NCBI GenBank assembly: GCA_002240395.1
Contig: CP016836.1
Span: 558,001-622,000 of the forward strand
Length of the DNA stretch: 64,000 nt
DNA from: Xanthomonas citri pv. mangiferaeindicae
GTDB taxonomy: Bacteria > Pseudomonadota > Gammaproteobacteria > Xanthomonadales > Xanthomonadaceae
Reading direction: 5' to 3'
Part shown: in pieces, positions 25,508 to 34,186 of the stretch
How positions within the stretch are numbered: position 1 is the stretch's first letter
How the letters are laid out: the number at the start of each line of letters is the position of its first letter
Position numbers and translations under genes: made by a program
The notes under the pieces: generated by a model
What the model was told of the DNA's origin: nothing
What the model saw: the letters and a program-made list of their open reading frames with translations, nothing else
Database searches by the model: none

Positions 25508-26371
25508 ATGCCGCCCGAGGTCACCCCGTTCTTCCACGCCGCCAGCAGCACGTGGAGCTATATCGTCCGCGATCGGCGCTCGCGCGCGGCTGCGATCATC
25601 GACCCGGTGCTCGACTTCGACGCCGCCTCGGCGAGGACCGCCACGGTGTCGGCCGGCCATCTGCTCGACCATGTGCGCCGCCATGACCTCGACGTGCAGT
25701 GGATCCTGGAGACCCATGCCCACGCCGATCATCTGTCGGCAGGGGACTGGCTACGCCGGCAACTGCCCAACGCGTGCCTGGCGATCGGCGAGGGCATCCG
25801 CAACGTGCAGAAGACCTTTCGCCCGATCTTCAATCTCGGCGAGCACTTCCCGGTGGACGGGTCGCAGTTCGACCGGCTGTTCGCGCCTGAGACCGTGTTC
25901 GCCATCGGCGAAATGACCGCGCAGGCCATCCCCGTGCCCGGGCACACCAGCGACAGCAATGCGTATCTGATCGGCGATGCGCTGTTCACCGGCGACTCGC
26001 TGTTCATGCCCGACGGCGGCACCGCCCGCTGCGATTTCCCGGGCGGCGATGCGGCGACGCTGTACCGCTCGATCCAACGCTTGTTCACCCTGCCCGACAC
26101 CACCCGCGTCTTCGTCTGTCACGACTACGGGCCCGGCGGTCGCCCGGTGGCCTGCGAGACGACGATCGGCCACCAGCGGCGCGAGAACATCCACGTCCGC
26201 GACGGCATCGACGAGGCCACGTTCGTCGCGATGCGTACCGCGCGCGATGCGACGCTGGCGATGCCGGCGCTGCTGCTGCCGGCAGTGCAGACCAATCTGC
26301 GCGCTGGAGCGCTGCCCGAACCCGAAGCCAACGGCGTGCGCTATCTCAAGCTGCCGATCGACACGCTGTAG
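25508..26371 (+). CDS. MBL-fold metallohydrolase, persulfide dioxygenase (ETHE1)-like
   Basis: A 287-residue metallo-beta-lactamase-fold protein. The motif ETHAHADHLSAG gives H70, H72, D74 and H75. VPGHTSDSNAYLIGD supplies the next His, FTGDSLF the bridging Asp and VCHDYGPGG the last His. This set and the N-terminal FFHAASSTWSYIVRD match the ETHE1/Blh type that oxidises glutathione persulfide, rather than a lactamase or glyoxalase II. AGGAG precedes the ATG. No rhodanese or sulfide regulator gene is adjacent, so the sulfur role is inferred from the family. Confidence 0.88.
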   Translation: MPPEVTPFFHAASSTWSYIVRDRRSRAAAIIDPVLDFDAASARTATVSAGHLLDHVRRHDLDVQWILETHAHADHLSAGDWLRRQLPNACLAIGEGIRNVQKTFRPIFNLGEHFPVDGSQFDRLFAPETVFAIGEMTAQAIPVPGHTSDSNAYLIGDALFTGDSLFMPDGGTARCDFPGGDAATLYRSIQRLFTLPDTTRVFVCHDYGPGGRPVACETTIGHQRRENIHVRDGIDEATFVAMRTARDATLAMPALLLPAVQTNLRAGALPEPEANGVRYLKLPIDTL

Positions 26372-26388
26372 CCAAGGCCGGGCTGCGC

Positions 26389-26417
26389 TTTACCGACCAC
26401 CGCAGCCTCGTTATTCT
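26389..26417 (+). promoter_or_regulatory. promoter of the molybdate operon
   Basis: TTTACC (26389-26394), a 17-bp spacer and TATTCT (26412-26417) form a good sigma-70 promoter, giving a start near 26424. The ModE-type palindrome covers the -10 and start region, so binding would block transcription. Confidence 0.6.
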
Positions 26418-26432
26418 CGTTCGGACATAACG
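26409..26432. promoter_or_regulatory. modE box: ModE-type operator
   Basis: CGTTAT and ATAACG form the outer arms of a 24-bp palindrome with the same arm sequences and spacing as the enterobacterial ModE box in front of modA. ModE with bound molybdate would repress the operon. The modE gene itself is not in the window. Confidence 0.75.
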
Positions 26433-26433
26433 A

Positions 26434-26958
26434 ATGGACACGATGATGCCCCTGCCACATCGCGTGCTGCCGACCTTGCTGTCGATGCTGCCCCTGTGCG
26501 CCGGCGCTCAGGCGATCCCCACGGAGGCAGGGGCCGGACGGGCGTCCCCGCCCAGCGCGGTCGCCTCGCCCCAGGTGGTGCCGCTCGACGAGGCGGCGCG
26601 TGCGACGCTGGAACGCCATGACGTCGCGTTCGACGACCATGGCACCACGCGCCGTTGCGAAGGCGTATCGCTGGCGGCATTGCTGCAGGCCAGCGGCGCG
26701 ATGCCGGTCGCTCCGCTGCGTGGCGGAGACCTGACGCGCTACGTGTTGGTGAGCGCGCGCGACGGCTACCGTGCGCTGATCTCGCTGGCCGAGCTCGACC
26801 CCACGCTCGGTGGCCGTACCCTCCTGCTGGCCGACCGCTGCGATGGCCGGCCGCTGGATGCGGCCCACGGCCCGCTGCGGCTGGTGATCGCTGGCGACAC
26901 GCGCGCGGCGCGCAGCGTGCGCCAGGTCGAGCGCATCGTCGTGGTCGCCGCCCCCTGA
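26434..26958 (+). CDS. exported molybdopterin-binding-domain-like protein leading the mod operon
   Basis: A protein of up to 174 residues with a signal peptide (PTLLSMLPLCAGAQA). A small domain follows with RRCEGVSLAALLQASGA, DGYRALISLAELDP and GPLRLVIAGDTRAARSVRQVERI. These pieces resemble the molybdopterin-binding fold of sulfite-oxidase/YedY-like proteins, including the common LRLVVPGD/R.V..V..I tail. The domain is too short to be a complete oxidoreductase and lacks an obvious cofactor Cys at the usual place. The ATG at 26434 is 2 nt after the operator; ATG codons at 26443 and 26446 are possible alternatives. Position under the ModE box ties it to molybdenum. Confidence 0.72.
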   Translation: MDTMMPLPHRVLPTLLSMLPLCAGAQAIPTEAGAGRASPPSAVASPQVVPLDEAARATLERHDVAFDDHGTTRRCEGVSLAALLQASGAMPVAPLRGGDLTRYVLVSARDGYRALISLAELDPTLGGRTLLLADRCDGRPLDAAHGPLRLVIAGDTRAARSVRQVERIVVVAAP

Positions 26959-26979
26959 TCCCGAATCGGACGCCTTGCG

Positions 26980-27765
26980 ATGACGCCTGCCTTGTCCCGC
27001 CGCCTCCGCGCCTGGCTGCTGCCCGCCCTGCTCCTGTTCGCGGCCGTGCCCGCGTTCGCACAGACACCGCTGACCGTGTTCGCAGCCGCCAGCCTCAAGG
27101 AATCGCTCGATGCCGCCGCTGCCCAGTACGCGCGCCAGACCGGCCAGCCGGTGCGGGTGTCGTACGCGGCCAGTTCGGCACTGGCGCGCCAGATCGCGCA
27201 GCGCGCGCCGGCCGACGTGTTCGTCTCCGCCGATCTGGACTGGATGGACTGGCTAGCCGAGCGCGGACTGATCGCCCCCGGCTCGCGGCGCGACCTGCTG
27301 GGCAACCGGCTGGTGCTGATCGCACCCGCCGGCAGCGCCGCGCAGCCGTTCGCGCTGGATGCAGGCAGCGACCTGCTGCCGCTGCTGGGCGCGCGCGGGC
27401 GCCTGTCGCTGGCGCTCACTGCCAGCGTGCCGGCCGGCAAGTACGCCAAGGCCGCGTTCGCGTCCTTGGGCACCTGGGACGCGCTGCGCCCGCGCGTCGC
27501 CGAGTCCGACAGCGTGCGCGCAGCACTCGCCCTGGTTGCCCGCGGCGAGGCGCCGCTGGGCGTGGTCTACGCGAGCGATGCGCGCGCCGAGCCGCGGGTC
27601 AAGGTGCTGGCGACGTTCCCGGCCGACAGCCATCCACAGATCATTTATCCGATCGCGCGGGTGGCGGGCAGTGCGCAACCGCGCCAGGCCGACGCGTTCG
27701 TGCGCTGGCTCGACGGCGACGCCGCGGCGGAGATCTTCCGCCGCCACGGTTTCACGATCCGCTGA
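26980..27765 (+). CDS. modA: molybdate ABC transporter substrate-binding protein
   Basis: A 261-residue periplasmic binding protein with a signal peptide ending AVPAFA. It has the ModA hallmarks TVFAAASLKESLDAAAAQY, YAASSALARQI, and ADVFVSADLDWMDWL with the oxyanion-binding Ser/Ala residues. Further marks are NRLVLI and the late APLGVVYASDA and YPIARV segments. It captures molybdate or tungstate and hands it to ModB. It lies 21 bp after the preceding gene and 8 bp before modB, within one operon. Confidence 0.95.
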   Translation: MTPALSRRLRAWLLPALLLFAAVPAFAQTPLTVFAAASLKESLDAAAAQYARQTGQPVRVSYAASSALARQIAQRAPADVFVSADLDWMDWLAERGLIAPGSRRDLLGNRLVLIAPAGSAAQPFALDAGSDLLPLLGARGRLSLALTASVPAGKYAKAAFASLGTWDALRPRVAESDSVRAALALVARGEAPLGVVYASDARAEPRVKVLATFPADSHPQIIYPIARVAGSAQPRQADAFVRWLDGDAAAEIFRRHGFTIR

Positions 27766-27773
27766 GCCGCACG

Positions 27774-28481
27774 ATGGCGCCCACCGCCTGGTATGCCTTC
27801 TCGCCCGACGAACTGGTCGCGATCGGCCTGAGCCTCAAGGTCGCCACTGCGGCTGCGCTCGGCAGCCTGCCGCTCGGCATCGCGATCGCCTGGCTGCTGG
27901 CGCGTCGGCGCTTTCCGGGCAAGGCATTGCTCGACGCCCTGGTGCATCTGCCGCTGGTGCTGCCACCGGTCGTGGTCGGCTACACGCTGCTGGTGGTGCT
28001 AGGCGGCAATGGCCCGGTCGGGCTGTGGCTCGAACGCACGTTTGGCGTCAGTGTCGCGTTCCGCTGGACCGGTGCCGCGCTCGCCAGCGCGCTGATGGGC
28101 TTTCCGCTAATGGTGCGCACGATCCGCTTGTCGATCGATAACGTCGACCGCCGGCTCGAGCAGGCCGCGGCAACCCTCGGCGCCGGCCCGTGGCGCGTGT
28201 TCCTGACGATCACGTTGCCGCTGGCTTGGCCCGGCGTGGTGGCTGGCGCCGTCCTCGCATTCGCCAAGGCGCTGGGCGAGTTCGGCGCGACGATCACCTT
28301 CGTCTCCAACATCCCCGGCGAGACGCAGACCATGTCCTCGGCGATCTACGGTCTGCTGCAGGTGCCTGGTGGCGAAGCCGGCATCTGGCGCTTGGCCCTG
28401 GTCGCGATCGCGATCTCGCTCGCGGCGCTGCTGGCCTCTGAATGGCTGGTCCGCCGCCAGCGTGGAGACCGCGACGCATGA
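27774..28481 (+). CDS. modB: molybdate ABC transporter permease
   Basis: A 235-residue inner-membrane permease with about five transmembrane helices. The conserved EAA loop that docks the ATPase appears as EQAAATLGAGPWRVFLTITL and ALGEFGATI. LPLVLPPVVVGYTLL is a strong ModB marker. The start at 27774 follows the modA stop by 8 bp. The stop overlaps the modC ATG (ATGA), so translation is coupled. Confidence 0.95.
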   Translation: MAPTAWYAFSPDELVAIGLSLKVATAAALGSLPLGIAIAWLLARRRFPGKALLDALVHLPLVLPPVVVGYTLLVVLGGNGPVGLWLERTFGVSVAFRWTGAALASALMGFPLMVRTIRLSIDNVDRRLEQAAATLGAGPWRVFLTITLPLAWPGVVAGAVLAFAKALGEFGATITFVSNIPGETQTMSSAIYGLLQVPGGEAGIWRLALVAIAISLAALLASEWLVRRQRGDRDA

Positions 28482-29143
28482 GCCTGGCGATCGACATCCA
28501 GCTGCGCCTGGGCCACTTCGCGCGCGAGGTGCGCATCGACGCCGATCAGCGCGTGATCGCGCTGACCGGGCCATCCGGCGCAGGCAAGACCAGTGTGCTC
28601 AATGCGATTGCCGGCCTGGTACGCCCTTACGCCGGACGCATCGAGATCGATGGTCGCGTGCTGTTCGACAGCGCACGCCGGATCGACCTGCCGGTGCATC
28701 GGCGACGCGTCGGCTACGTGTTCCAGGACGCCCGGTTGTTCCCGCACCTGGATGTCCAGCGCAACCTGCGCTACGGACGCCACACGGGTCCGCAGACTAT
28801 TGCGCTGGATGACGTGGTCGAGCTCCTCGGCATCGGCCATCTGCTCGCGCGCCGCCCTGCACATCTGTCGGGCGGTGAGGCGCAGCGCGTCGCGATCGGC
28901 CGCGCCCTGCTCTCGCAGCCGGCGATGCTGCTGTTCGACGAGCCGCTGTCGGCGCTCGACCAGGCACGCCGGGAGGAGTTGATTCCCTGGCTGCAGCGCG
29001 TCCGCGACGAGGTCCGACTGCCGATGCTCTACGTCAGTCACCACCCCGACGAAGTCAGGCGGCTGGCCGATACCGTGCATGTGCTCGACGGACCGGTCGC
29101 ATCGACAACGCGCAGCGTGGGCGAAGCGTTCGTGCATCGATGA
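28478..29143 (+). CDS. modC: molybdate ABC transporter ATP-binding protein, lacking the Mop domain
   Basis: A 221-residue ABC ATPase. Walker A is GPSGAGKTS (residues 31-39), the Q-loop is in GYVFQDARLFPHL, the signature is LSGGEAQRVAIGRAL, Walker B is LLFDEPLSALD, and the switch is the His in YVSHHPDEV. It powers ModAB. Typical ModC proteins are about 350 residues because of a C-terminal molybdate-binding Mop/TOBE domain; here the protein ends shortly after the ATPase core, so transport may lack that feedback. It overlaps modB by ATGA. Confidence 0.93.
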   Translation: MSLAIDIQLRLGHFAREVRIDADQRVIALTGPSGAGKTSVLNAIAGLVRPYAGRIEIDGRVLFDSARRIDLPVHRRRVGYVFQDARLFPHLDVQRNLRYGRHTGPQTIALDDVVELLGIGHLLARRPAHLSGGEAQRVAIGRALLSQPAMLLFDEPLSALDQARREELIPWLQRVRDEVRLPMLYVSHHPDEVRRLADTVHVLDGPVASTTRSVGEAFVHR

Positions 29144-29210
29144 CCTTCGGCACTGCGTGCTGTCGCCCGGGATCGCCATTCTGCCGCTCCCGCATCTCGT
29201 GTCGGCATCC

Positions 29211-30692
29211 ATGCTCCAGTCGCGCACTCCGTCGTTGCTTCATCGTCCCATCGTTGTCGTTCTGCTTGCGGTGGCGGCCGGCCTGCTGCTGCGCTCGGCC
29301 ATCGGGCCGGAGCCCAATGCCTGGCTGATCTGGTTCGCCCCCGTGCCGACACTGTGGCTCGCGCTGTCGCTGCGCCGCCGCGGGCTGGCGCACCTGGCGG
29401 TCGTGATCGCCACGTTAGTCGCGGCCACGACCTATGCCAGCTATCTGCGCATGCTGATGCCGGCCCCGTTCGCGGCGCTCGCCGTGTGCGGGTTCGCAGC
29501 GGGCTGGTGGCTGGCGATCATGCTGGCGCGGCGGATCGTGCTGCGCTTCGCCCGCTGGTGGACCGTGTTGGCCTATCCACTGACCTGGGCCTCCATCGAC
29601 CTGGTCATGGGCCGACAGCTGCCCGACGGCCAGTGGGGCAGCGCCGCCTACAGCCAGAGCGAGTGGCTGCCGATGCTGCAGACCACCGCGCTGGGAGGCA
29701 CCCCGGCCCTGCTGTTCGTGCTCTGCCTGCCCGCGTCCGGGCTCGCCTTGTGGCTCGCGACCTCCTGGCCTACCCGGCAGCGCGTCCTCGCGCTCGCCGT
29801 GGCCGCAATCGTGCCGCTGGCGGCGTTCGGCTACGGCAATGCACGACTGCAAGCTGCCCCGGAGGCCAGCGACCACCTGCGCATCGGCCTGGCATCGATC
29901 GACGACCTCGTGCTGCCGCGCATGCCCGAGGCCGTCGCGACCGAAGTCCGCGAGGGCTACGCCCGCCTGGTGACGCAATTGGCCGACGACGGTGCCGAGT
30001 TGATCGTGCTGCCGGAGAAGGCCGCCATCCTGGCGCCCGCAGCCGCGACGGTCTGGCAACGCGACTTCGCCGCGCTCGCGCGGCAGCACGGCGTGTGGCT
30101 CGAAGTGGGCGTCGGGATCGACGACGGCCGCGCGCCACGCAACCAGGCCTGGCTGTTCGACCCCGAAGGACAACTGCGCCAGGACTACGAGAAGTTGCGG
30201 CTGGCGCCGCCCGAACGCCGCCAGGGCTACCGCCACGGCAGCGAAATCGCGGTGCAGGAGATCGACGGCCTGCGGACCGGCCTTGCGATCTGCAAGGACA
30301 TGCACTTCGCCAGCGTCGGCCGCCGCTACGGTCGCGATGCCGTGGGGCTGATGCTGGTGCCGGCCTGGGACTTCGACTATGTCGATGCCTGGATGGGCGC
30401 GCGCATGACCCTGGTACGCGGGGTGGAGAATGGCTACGCGGTTGTTCGTCCCGCGCGCGAAGGCCTGATGAGCGTCAGCGATGGCTGGGGCCGGCTCGTC
30501 GCCGAAGCGCCGAGTGCGCCGCTGCCCGGCGCCCGGCTCCTGGCCGAGTTGCCGCGCAGCTCACCTGGCATGACGCCCTACACGCGGGTCGGCGACGTGT
30601 TCGGCCTGCTCTGCCTGCTCGCGACCCTGACGTTGGTGCTGGCGACATGGCGCCGCGGTCACGCCTCCCCGACGGCGCGCCGCACACACTGA
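29211..30692 (+). CDS. apolipoprotein N-acyltransferase-like membrane nitrilase
   Basis: A 493-residue protein with several N-terminal hydrophobic segments, a periplasmic carbon-nitrogen hydrolase domain and a final membrane segment (FGLLCLLATLTLVLATW). The nitrilase triad can be placed as E269 (LPEKA), K328 (YEKLRL) and C361 (AICKDMHF), matching the Glu-Lys-Cys of Lnt. Overall similarity to canonical Lnt looks limited, for example in the membrane part and the NGYAVVRPAREG region. It may be a second, specialised acyltransferase rather than the housekeeping enzyme. It lies 67 bp downstream of modC on the same strand. Confidence 0.8.
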   Translation: MLQSRTPSLLHRPIVVVLLAVAAGLLLRSAIGPEPNAWLIWFAPVPTLWLALSLRRRGLAHLAVVIATLVAATTYASYLRMLMPAPFAALAVCGFAAGWWLAIMLARRIVLRFARWWTVLAYPLTWASIDLVMGRQLPDGQWGSAAYSQSEWLPMLQTTALGGTPALLFVLCLPASGLALWLATSWPTRQRVLALAVAAIVPLAAFGYGNARLQAAPEASDHLRIGLASIDDLVLPRMPEAVATEVREGYARLVTQLADDGAELIVLPEKAAILAPAAATVWQRDFAALARQHGVWLEVGVGIDDGRAPRNQAWLFDPEGQLRQDYEKLRLAPPERRQGYRHGSEIAVQEIDGLRTGLAICKDMHFASVGRRYGRDAVGLMLVPAWDFDYVDAWMGARMTLVRGVENGYAVVRPAREGLMSVSDGWGRLVAEAPSAPLPGARLLAELPRSSPGMTPYTRVGDVFGLLCLLATLTLVLATWRRGHASPTARRTH

Positions 30693-30716
30693 GCGCCCCG
30701 CCCCAAGACATCGCCG

Positions 30717-31274
30717 ATGCGTCCTCCACGCAAGCAATCGGTCCCGGTCGAACATACCCGACGCTACCTGGAACCGGGACCGGTCGTGCTGCTGTCGACC
30801 GCCCACGGCGGCGAGCGTGGGATCATGACGCTGGGCTGGCACATGATGCTGGGCTACGACCTGGTCGGCACCTATCTCTGGCAGGCCAATCGCAGCCACG
30901 CGCTGGCCAAGCGCAGCCGCGAATGCGTGATCAACCTCCCCACCGATGCCCTGCTCGACACCGTCGTGGGCATCGGCAACTGCAGCGGCCGCGAGGGCGA
31001 CAAGTTCGAACGTTTCGGCCTGACCGCGCACGGGGCCACCGACGTCGAGGCGCCGTTGATCGCCGAGTGCCATGCCAACTTCGAGTGCCGGCTGCACGAG
31101 ACGCGGATCACCGCCGACTATCCGCTGTTCGTCTGGCGCGTGGTCCGCGCCCATGTTGCGCCGCGGCCCGTATGGCCGCGGACCGTGCACTACCGGGGCG
31201 ATGGCCGCTTCATGATCGCCGGCCCGACGCGCTCGCGGCGCGTGCTGTTCCGGCCGGAGATGCTCGACCAGTGA
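30717..31274 (+). CDS. flavin reductase-like FMN-binding protein
   Basis: A 185-residue split-barrel protein of the flavin reductase-like group (DIM6/NTAB type). The N-terminal PVVLLSTAHGGERGIMTLGWHM corresponds to the FMN-binding strand pair. SRECVINLPTDALLDTVVGIGNCSGREGDKFERFGLT is the long conserved middle, here cited in parts: CVINLPT and GREGDKFERF. Such proteins reduce or bind FMN and sometimes support oxygenases. It starts 24 bp after the Lnt-like gene and is convergent with the TonB receptor. Confidence 0.87.
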   Translation: MRPPRKQSVPVEHTRRYLEPGPVVLLSTAHGGERGIMTLGWHMMLGYDLVGTYLWQANRSHALAKRSRECVINLPTDALLDTVVGIGNCSGREGDKFERFGLTAHGATDVEAPLIAECHANFECRLHETRITADYPLFVWRVVRAHVAPRPVWPRTVHYRGDGRFMIAGPTRSRRVLFRPEMLDQ

Positions 31275-31349
31275 AGTAGCCGCACGGGGCGGCGCGGTCG
31301 TCGCGACAGCCCGTGCGCACAACCGCTGGCAGCGTGCCTGCGGGCAGGC

Positions 31350-33509
31350 TCAGAAGCTGTAGGTGAAGGTCAGCTGCCCATTGCGTTTCTCGCCGTAGGC
31401 GCCGTAACCGTTGACCTGCGCCAGGTATTCCTTGTCCAACAGATTGTTGAGGTTGGCCTGCACGCTCCACTCCGGACCCAACTGGTACCGCACGAAGGCG
31501 TTGACCAGCGCATAGCCGCTCTGCTCGAGCTGCAGGTCGTAGGCCGGCACCGGGTAGTAGATGCGGTTCTGCCAGTTCACACCACCGCCGACGGTCAGCG
31601 CCGGCAGGCTGCGCGGGGTGTAGCTGGTGAAGGCCTTGAGCGTGGACTGCGGCAGGCGCGTATTGATGTCGGCGCCATTGATATCCTTGGCCACGTAGCG
31701 CGATGCACCGAACGTCGCGTTCCAGCCCGGTGCCAACTGGCCGTTCACCTCGAACTCGAAGCCACGGCTGACGGTGCCGCGCGCGGCGATGGAGGCGAAC
31801 TCGTTCGGATGGCCCGGAATCGGTGTGGTGGTGACCTGGGCCACGTTGTCCTGCTCGATCCGGAATACAGCGAACGATGCATTCAAGCGGTTGTCGAACC
31901 ATGCGCCCTTGACACCGAGCTCGTAACTCTTGCCGTCGACCGGATCCAGATAGTTGTAGTTGATGTCGCGCGCGACCTGCGGCTGGAAGATTTCGGTGTA
32001 GCTGGCGTAGGTCGAGTAGGTGTCGTTGATCTCGAACACCAGGCCGGCATACGGCGTGGTCGAGGTGTGGCTGCGATCGGCCAGTTCGCCCTCGCTCTCC
32101 CACTCGGTGTAGCGCGCGCCGACGATCAGCTTCAACGGATCGGCCAGCGACAGGCGCGTGGCCGCGTAGGCCGCCTTCTGGGTGATGGTGCCCTCGCTGG
32201 CGAGGCTCAGCGGGTTCCAGATCGGCTGCGGGAAGTTCCGGAGCTCGTCCGGATAGACGATCGGTGCCCAGCCGCCCTGGTAATCGCCATAGTTGGCGAA
32301 GTCGCGCTTGTTGTAGCTCAAGCCGCCCATCACCTGATGCTCGCGGCCGAACAGTTGGAAGGGGCCTTCGACATAGCCGTCCACCGCATCGACCTGGCGC
32401 TCGGTGTTGTACAGGCCCGCTGACGGCGTCACGCCCGCACCGGTGTCGCGGTCGAGCAGCGAGCCGCCGGTGACCCAGTCGTTGTAGGCCGGGTAGAACA
32501 GCTTGTCGTTGGCCTTGGTGCGGTCGTGGGTGGCGCCGACGCGCAGGTTCCAGCCACTGGCGAAGGCGTGCGTGAGGGTCGCGAACGCGCGCTTGCTGGT
32601 GGTGTCCCAGTAGGTCCACTCGGGGTTGGCGTTGAACGATGGGCCGTACGGGGTTCGAGTGCCGTCCGAATACAGCATCGGGAACCCGCCCCAGGTCGCG
32701 CCGTTGGCGCGCTTGTGCTGGTAGTCGTAGCCCACGCTGAGCTGGGTGTCGGGCGTGAGATCGGCATCGATCACCACATAGCCCAGCTGCTTGCGCTGGC
32801 TGTAGCGCTCCATCTGCGCATCGGTCTCGAGATAACTGCCGATCGCGCGAGCGCGCACGGTGCCGCTGGCATTGAGCGGTGTCGTCACGTCGACGGTCGT
32901 GCGGTTACGGCCCCACTCGCCGATGTTGAGCGACACGCTGCCCGTCAGCTCGGCGCTGTCGGCATGCTTGCGGACCAGGTTGACCGAGGCCGATGGATTG
33001 CCCGCGCCGCTGAGCAGGCCGGTCGCCCCACGCACGATCTCGACGCGGTCGTACAGCGCCAGGTCGAGCCCCGAGTCGCCGTAGCTCCAGTTCTGCACCA
33101 TCTGCGTCGGCAGCCCGTCGAACTGGTAGCTGTCGATGTAGAACCCGCGCGCATAGAACTCGGTGCGCTCGCTGTCGGACTGAGTGCTGCTGACGCCGGT
33201 CGTATTGGCCAGCACGTCGATGATGTCGTCGAGATTCTGGTCGGCAATGCGCTCGTGGCTGATGATGCTGACCGACTGCGGAATCTCGCGCGCGGTCAGA
33301 TCGAAGCGGGTACCGGCGGACGTCCGGCGGACCGAATAGCCCTCGGCGCGCTCGCCCTTGACCTGCAGGCCATCGAGCGTGGTGACCCGGTCCGCGGCGT
33401 CATCGGCGATTGCGCCCGACGCGAACCCCAGGGAGGACAGCGCGACCAGGGTCGCACAGGCGAGCGGTGCCCGCCGGGCAGAGGCAAGACGCAGGGAACG
33501 ACGGCGCAT
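31350..33509 (-). CDS. TonB-dependent ferric-siderophore receptor
   Basis: A 719-residue outer-membrane receptor. The signal peptide is followed by a plug domain with VSIISHERIADQNLDDI, NTTGVSS, ARGFYIDSYQFDGLP and VEIVRGATGLLSGAGNPSA, then a 22-strand barrel ending in YSF. The plug pattern is that of FpvA/FoxA/FhuE-type hydroxamate or mixed siderophore receptors. There is no N-terminal signalling extension of the FecA kind. A Fur box lies 62-80 bp upstream of the start, so it should be induced under iron starvation. A TonB-box-like stretch may be VTTLDGLQV. The exact ligand is unknown. Confidence 0.94.
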   Translation of the reverse strand: MRRRSLRLASARRAPLACATLVALSSLGFASGAIADDAADRVTTLDGLQVKGERAEGYSVRRTSAGTRFDLTAREIPQSVSIISHERIADQNLDDIIDVLANTTGVSSTQSDSERTEFYARGFYIDSYQFDGLPTQMVQNWSYGDSGLDLALYDRVEIVRGATGLLSGAGNPSASVNLVRKHADSAELTGSVSLNIGEWGRNRTTVDVTTPLNASGTVRARAIGSYLETDAQMERYSQRKQLGYVVIDADLTPDTQLSVGYDYQHKRANGATWGGFPMLYSDGTRTPYGPSFNANPEWTYWDTTSKRAFATLTHAFASGWNLRVGATHDRTKANDKLFYPAYNDWVTGGSLLDRDTGAGVTPSAGLYNTERQVDAVDGYVEGPFQLFGREHQVMGGLSYNKRDFANYGDYQGGWAPIVYPDELRNFPQPIWNPLSLASEGTITQKAAYAATRLSLADPLKLIVGARYTEWESEGELADRSHTSTTPYAGLVFEINDTYSTYASYTEIFQPQVARDINYNYLDPVDGKSYELGVKGAWFDNRLNASFAVFRIEQDNVAQVTTTPIPGHPNEFASIAARGTVSRGFEFEVNGQLAPGWNATFGASRYVAKDINGADINTRLPQSTLKAFTSYTPRSLPALTVGGGVNWQNRIYYPVPAYDLQLEQSGYALVNAFVRYQLGPEWSVQANLNNLLDKEYLAQVNGYGAYGEKRNGQLTFTYSF

Positions 33510-33570
33510 GGGGGATCTTCTGGTGGTGGCGGAGAGGGGGCCGCGCGACACACCCGCATCGCGCCAGTAC

Positions 33571-33589
33571 GAGAATGCTAACGATTCTC
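33571..33589. promoter_or_regulatory. Fur box upstream of the siderophore receptor
   Basis: GAGAATGCTAACGATTCTC matches the 19-bp Fur consensus at 14 of 19 positions and keeps its inverted symmetry. It lies 62-80 bp before the receptor ATG, a position suited to repression by Fe-Fur. Confidence 0.75.
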
Positions 33590-33610
33590 ACTCAATCCCG
33601 CCACCCGAAG

Positions 33611-33667
33611 CCGGGGTCAGAGTGCAATTTCCGATGCCGTTCGCTCGAAATTGCACTCTGACCCCGG
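33611..33667. repeat. intergenic inverted repeat with GGGGTCAGAGTGCA core, copy 2
   Basis: CCGGGGTCAGAGTGCAATTT (33611-33630) and its exact reverse complement (33648-33667) flank a 17-nt loop. The core is the same as in the element at 6689-6766, and it sits between the Fur-controlled receptor and the divergent lipoprotein gene. Confidence 0.85.
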
Positions 33668-33724
33668 TTCTGGATGGCGTGTCCACGACGGTGCCTGCAC
33701 ATCGGCTGGCCGATAACGCCGCCC

Positions 33725-34186
33725 ATGTTCATCCGTCTCTGGCTCGCCCTCCTGCTCTTGTCGCTGACCGCCTGCGATGGCTATCCGCGCGATACCGAGG
33801 GCAGCACCGAGCGTGCGCGCCAGACCATGCGCGTCGGCGTCAGTCACGACCCGCCATTCGTCGAAGTGCGGGCCGGCCAGGCGCCGAGCGGGACCGAAGT
33901 CGAACTTGTCCAGGCCTTCGCGCAGGAACACGGCTACACGATCGAGTGGGTCGAGGGCGGGCACGACCAACTGATGACCGCCCTGCTCGACAATCGTTTG
34001 CATCTGGTCGCCGGCGGACATGACGAGGACTCGCCTTGGACGGATGTCGGCTGGTCGCGCGCGTTCGTGCTGCGCGGCCCAGAGGGCGGCTTCGCCCGAC
34101 GCCGACTCGCATTGCCGCCCGCCGAGAACGCCTGGCAGCTGTCGGTCGACCGCTATCTCCACGCCCGCGAACGGACACTGCGATGA
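33725..34186 (+). CDS. short extracellular solute-binding-like lipoprotein
   Basis: A 153-residue lipoprotein with signal FIRLWLALLLLSLTAC and then TMRVGVSHDPPFVEVRAG, the start of a family 3 solute-binding protein fold. PSGTEVELVQAFAQEHGYTIEWVEGG follows, seen as TEVELVQAF, and then DQLMTALLDNRLHLVAGG. Only about the first lobe is present; full-length members have about 230 residues, and the protein ends RTLR-stop where the second lobe should continue. Its stop overlaps the start of the CDF transporter (ATGA), so the truncated form seems to be a stable cotranslated arrangement, not a recent break. Confidence 0.78.
   Translation: MFIRLWLALLLLSLTACDGYPRDTEGSTERARQTMRVGVSHDPPFVEVRAGQAPSGTEVELVQAFAQEHGYTIEWVEGGHDQLMTALLDNRLHLVAGGHDEDSPWTDVGWSRAFVLRGPEGGFARRRLALPPAENAWQLSVDRYLHARERTLR

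Noticed and set aside
31321..31360. GCCTGC/GCAGGC palindrome near the end of the TonB receptor gene as a terminator.
   Set aside because: The arms leave a loop of only two bases, so it cannot fold as a normal terminator stem.
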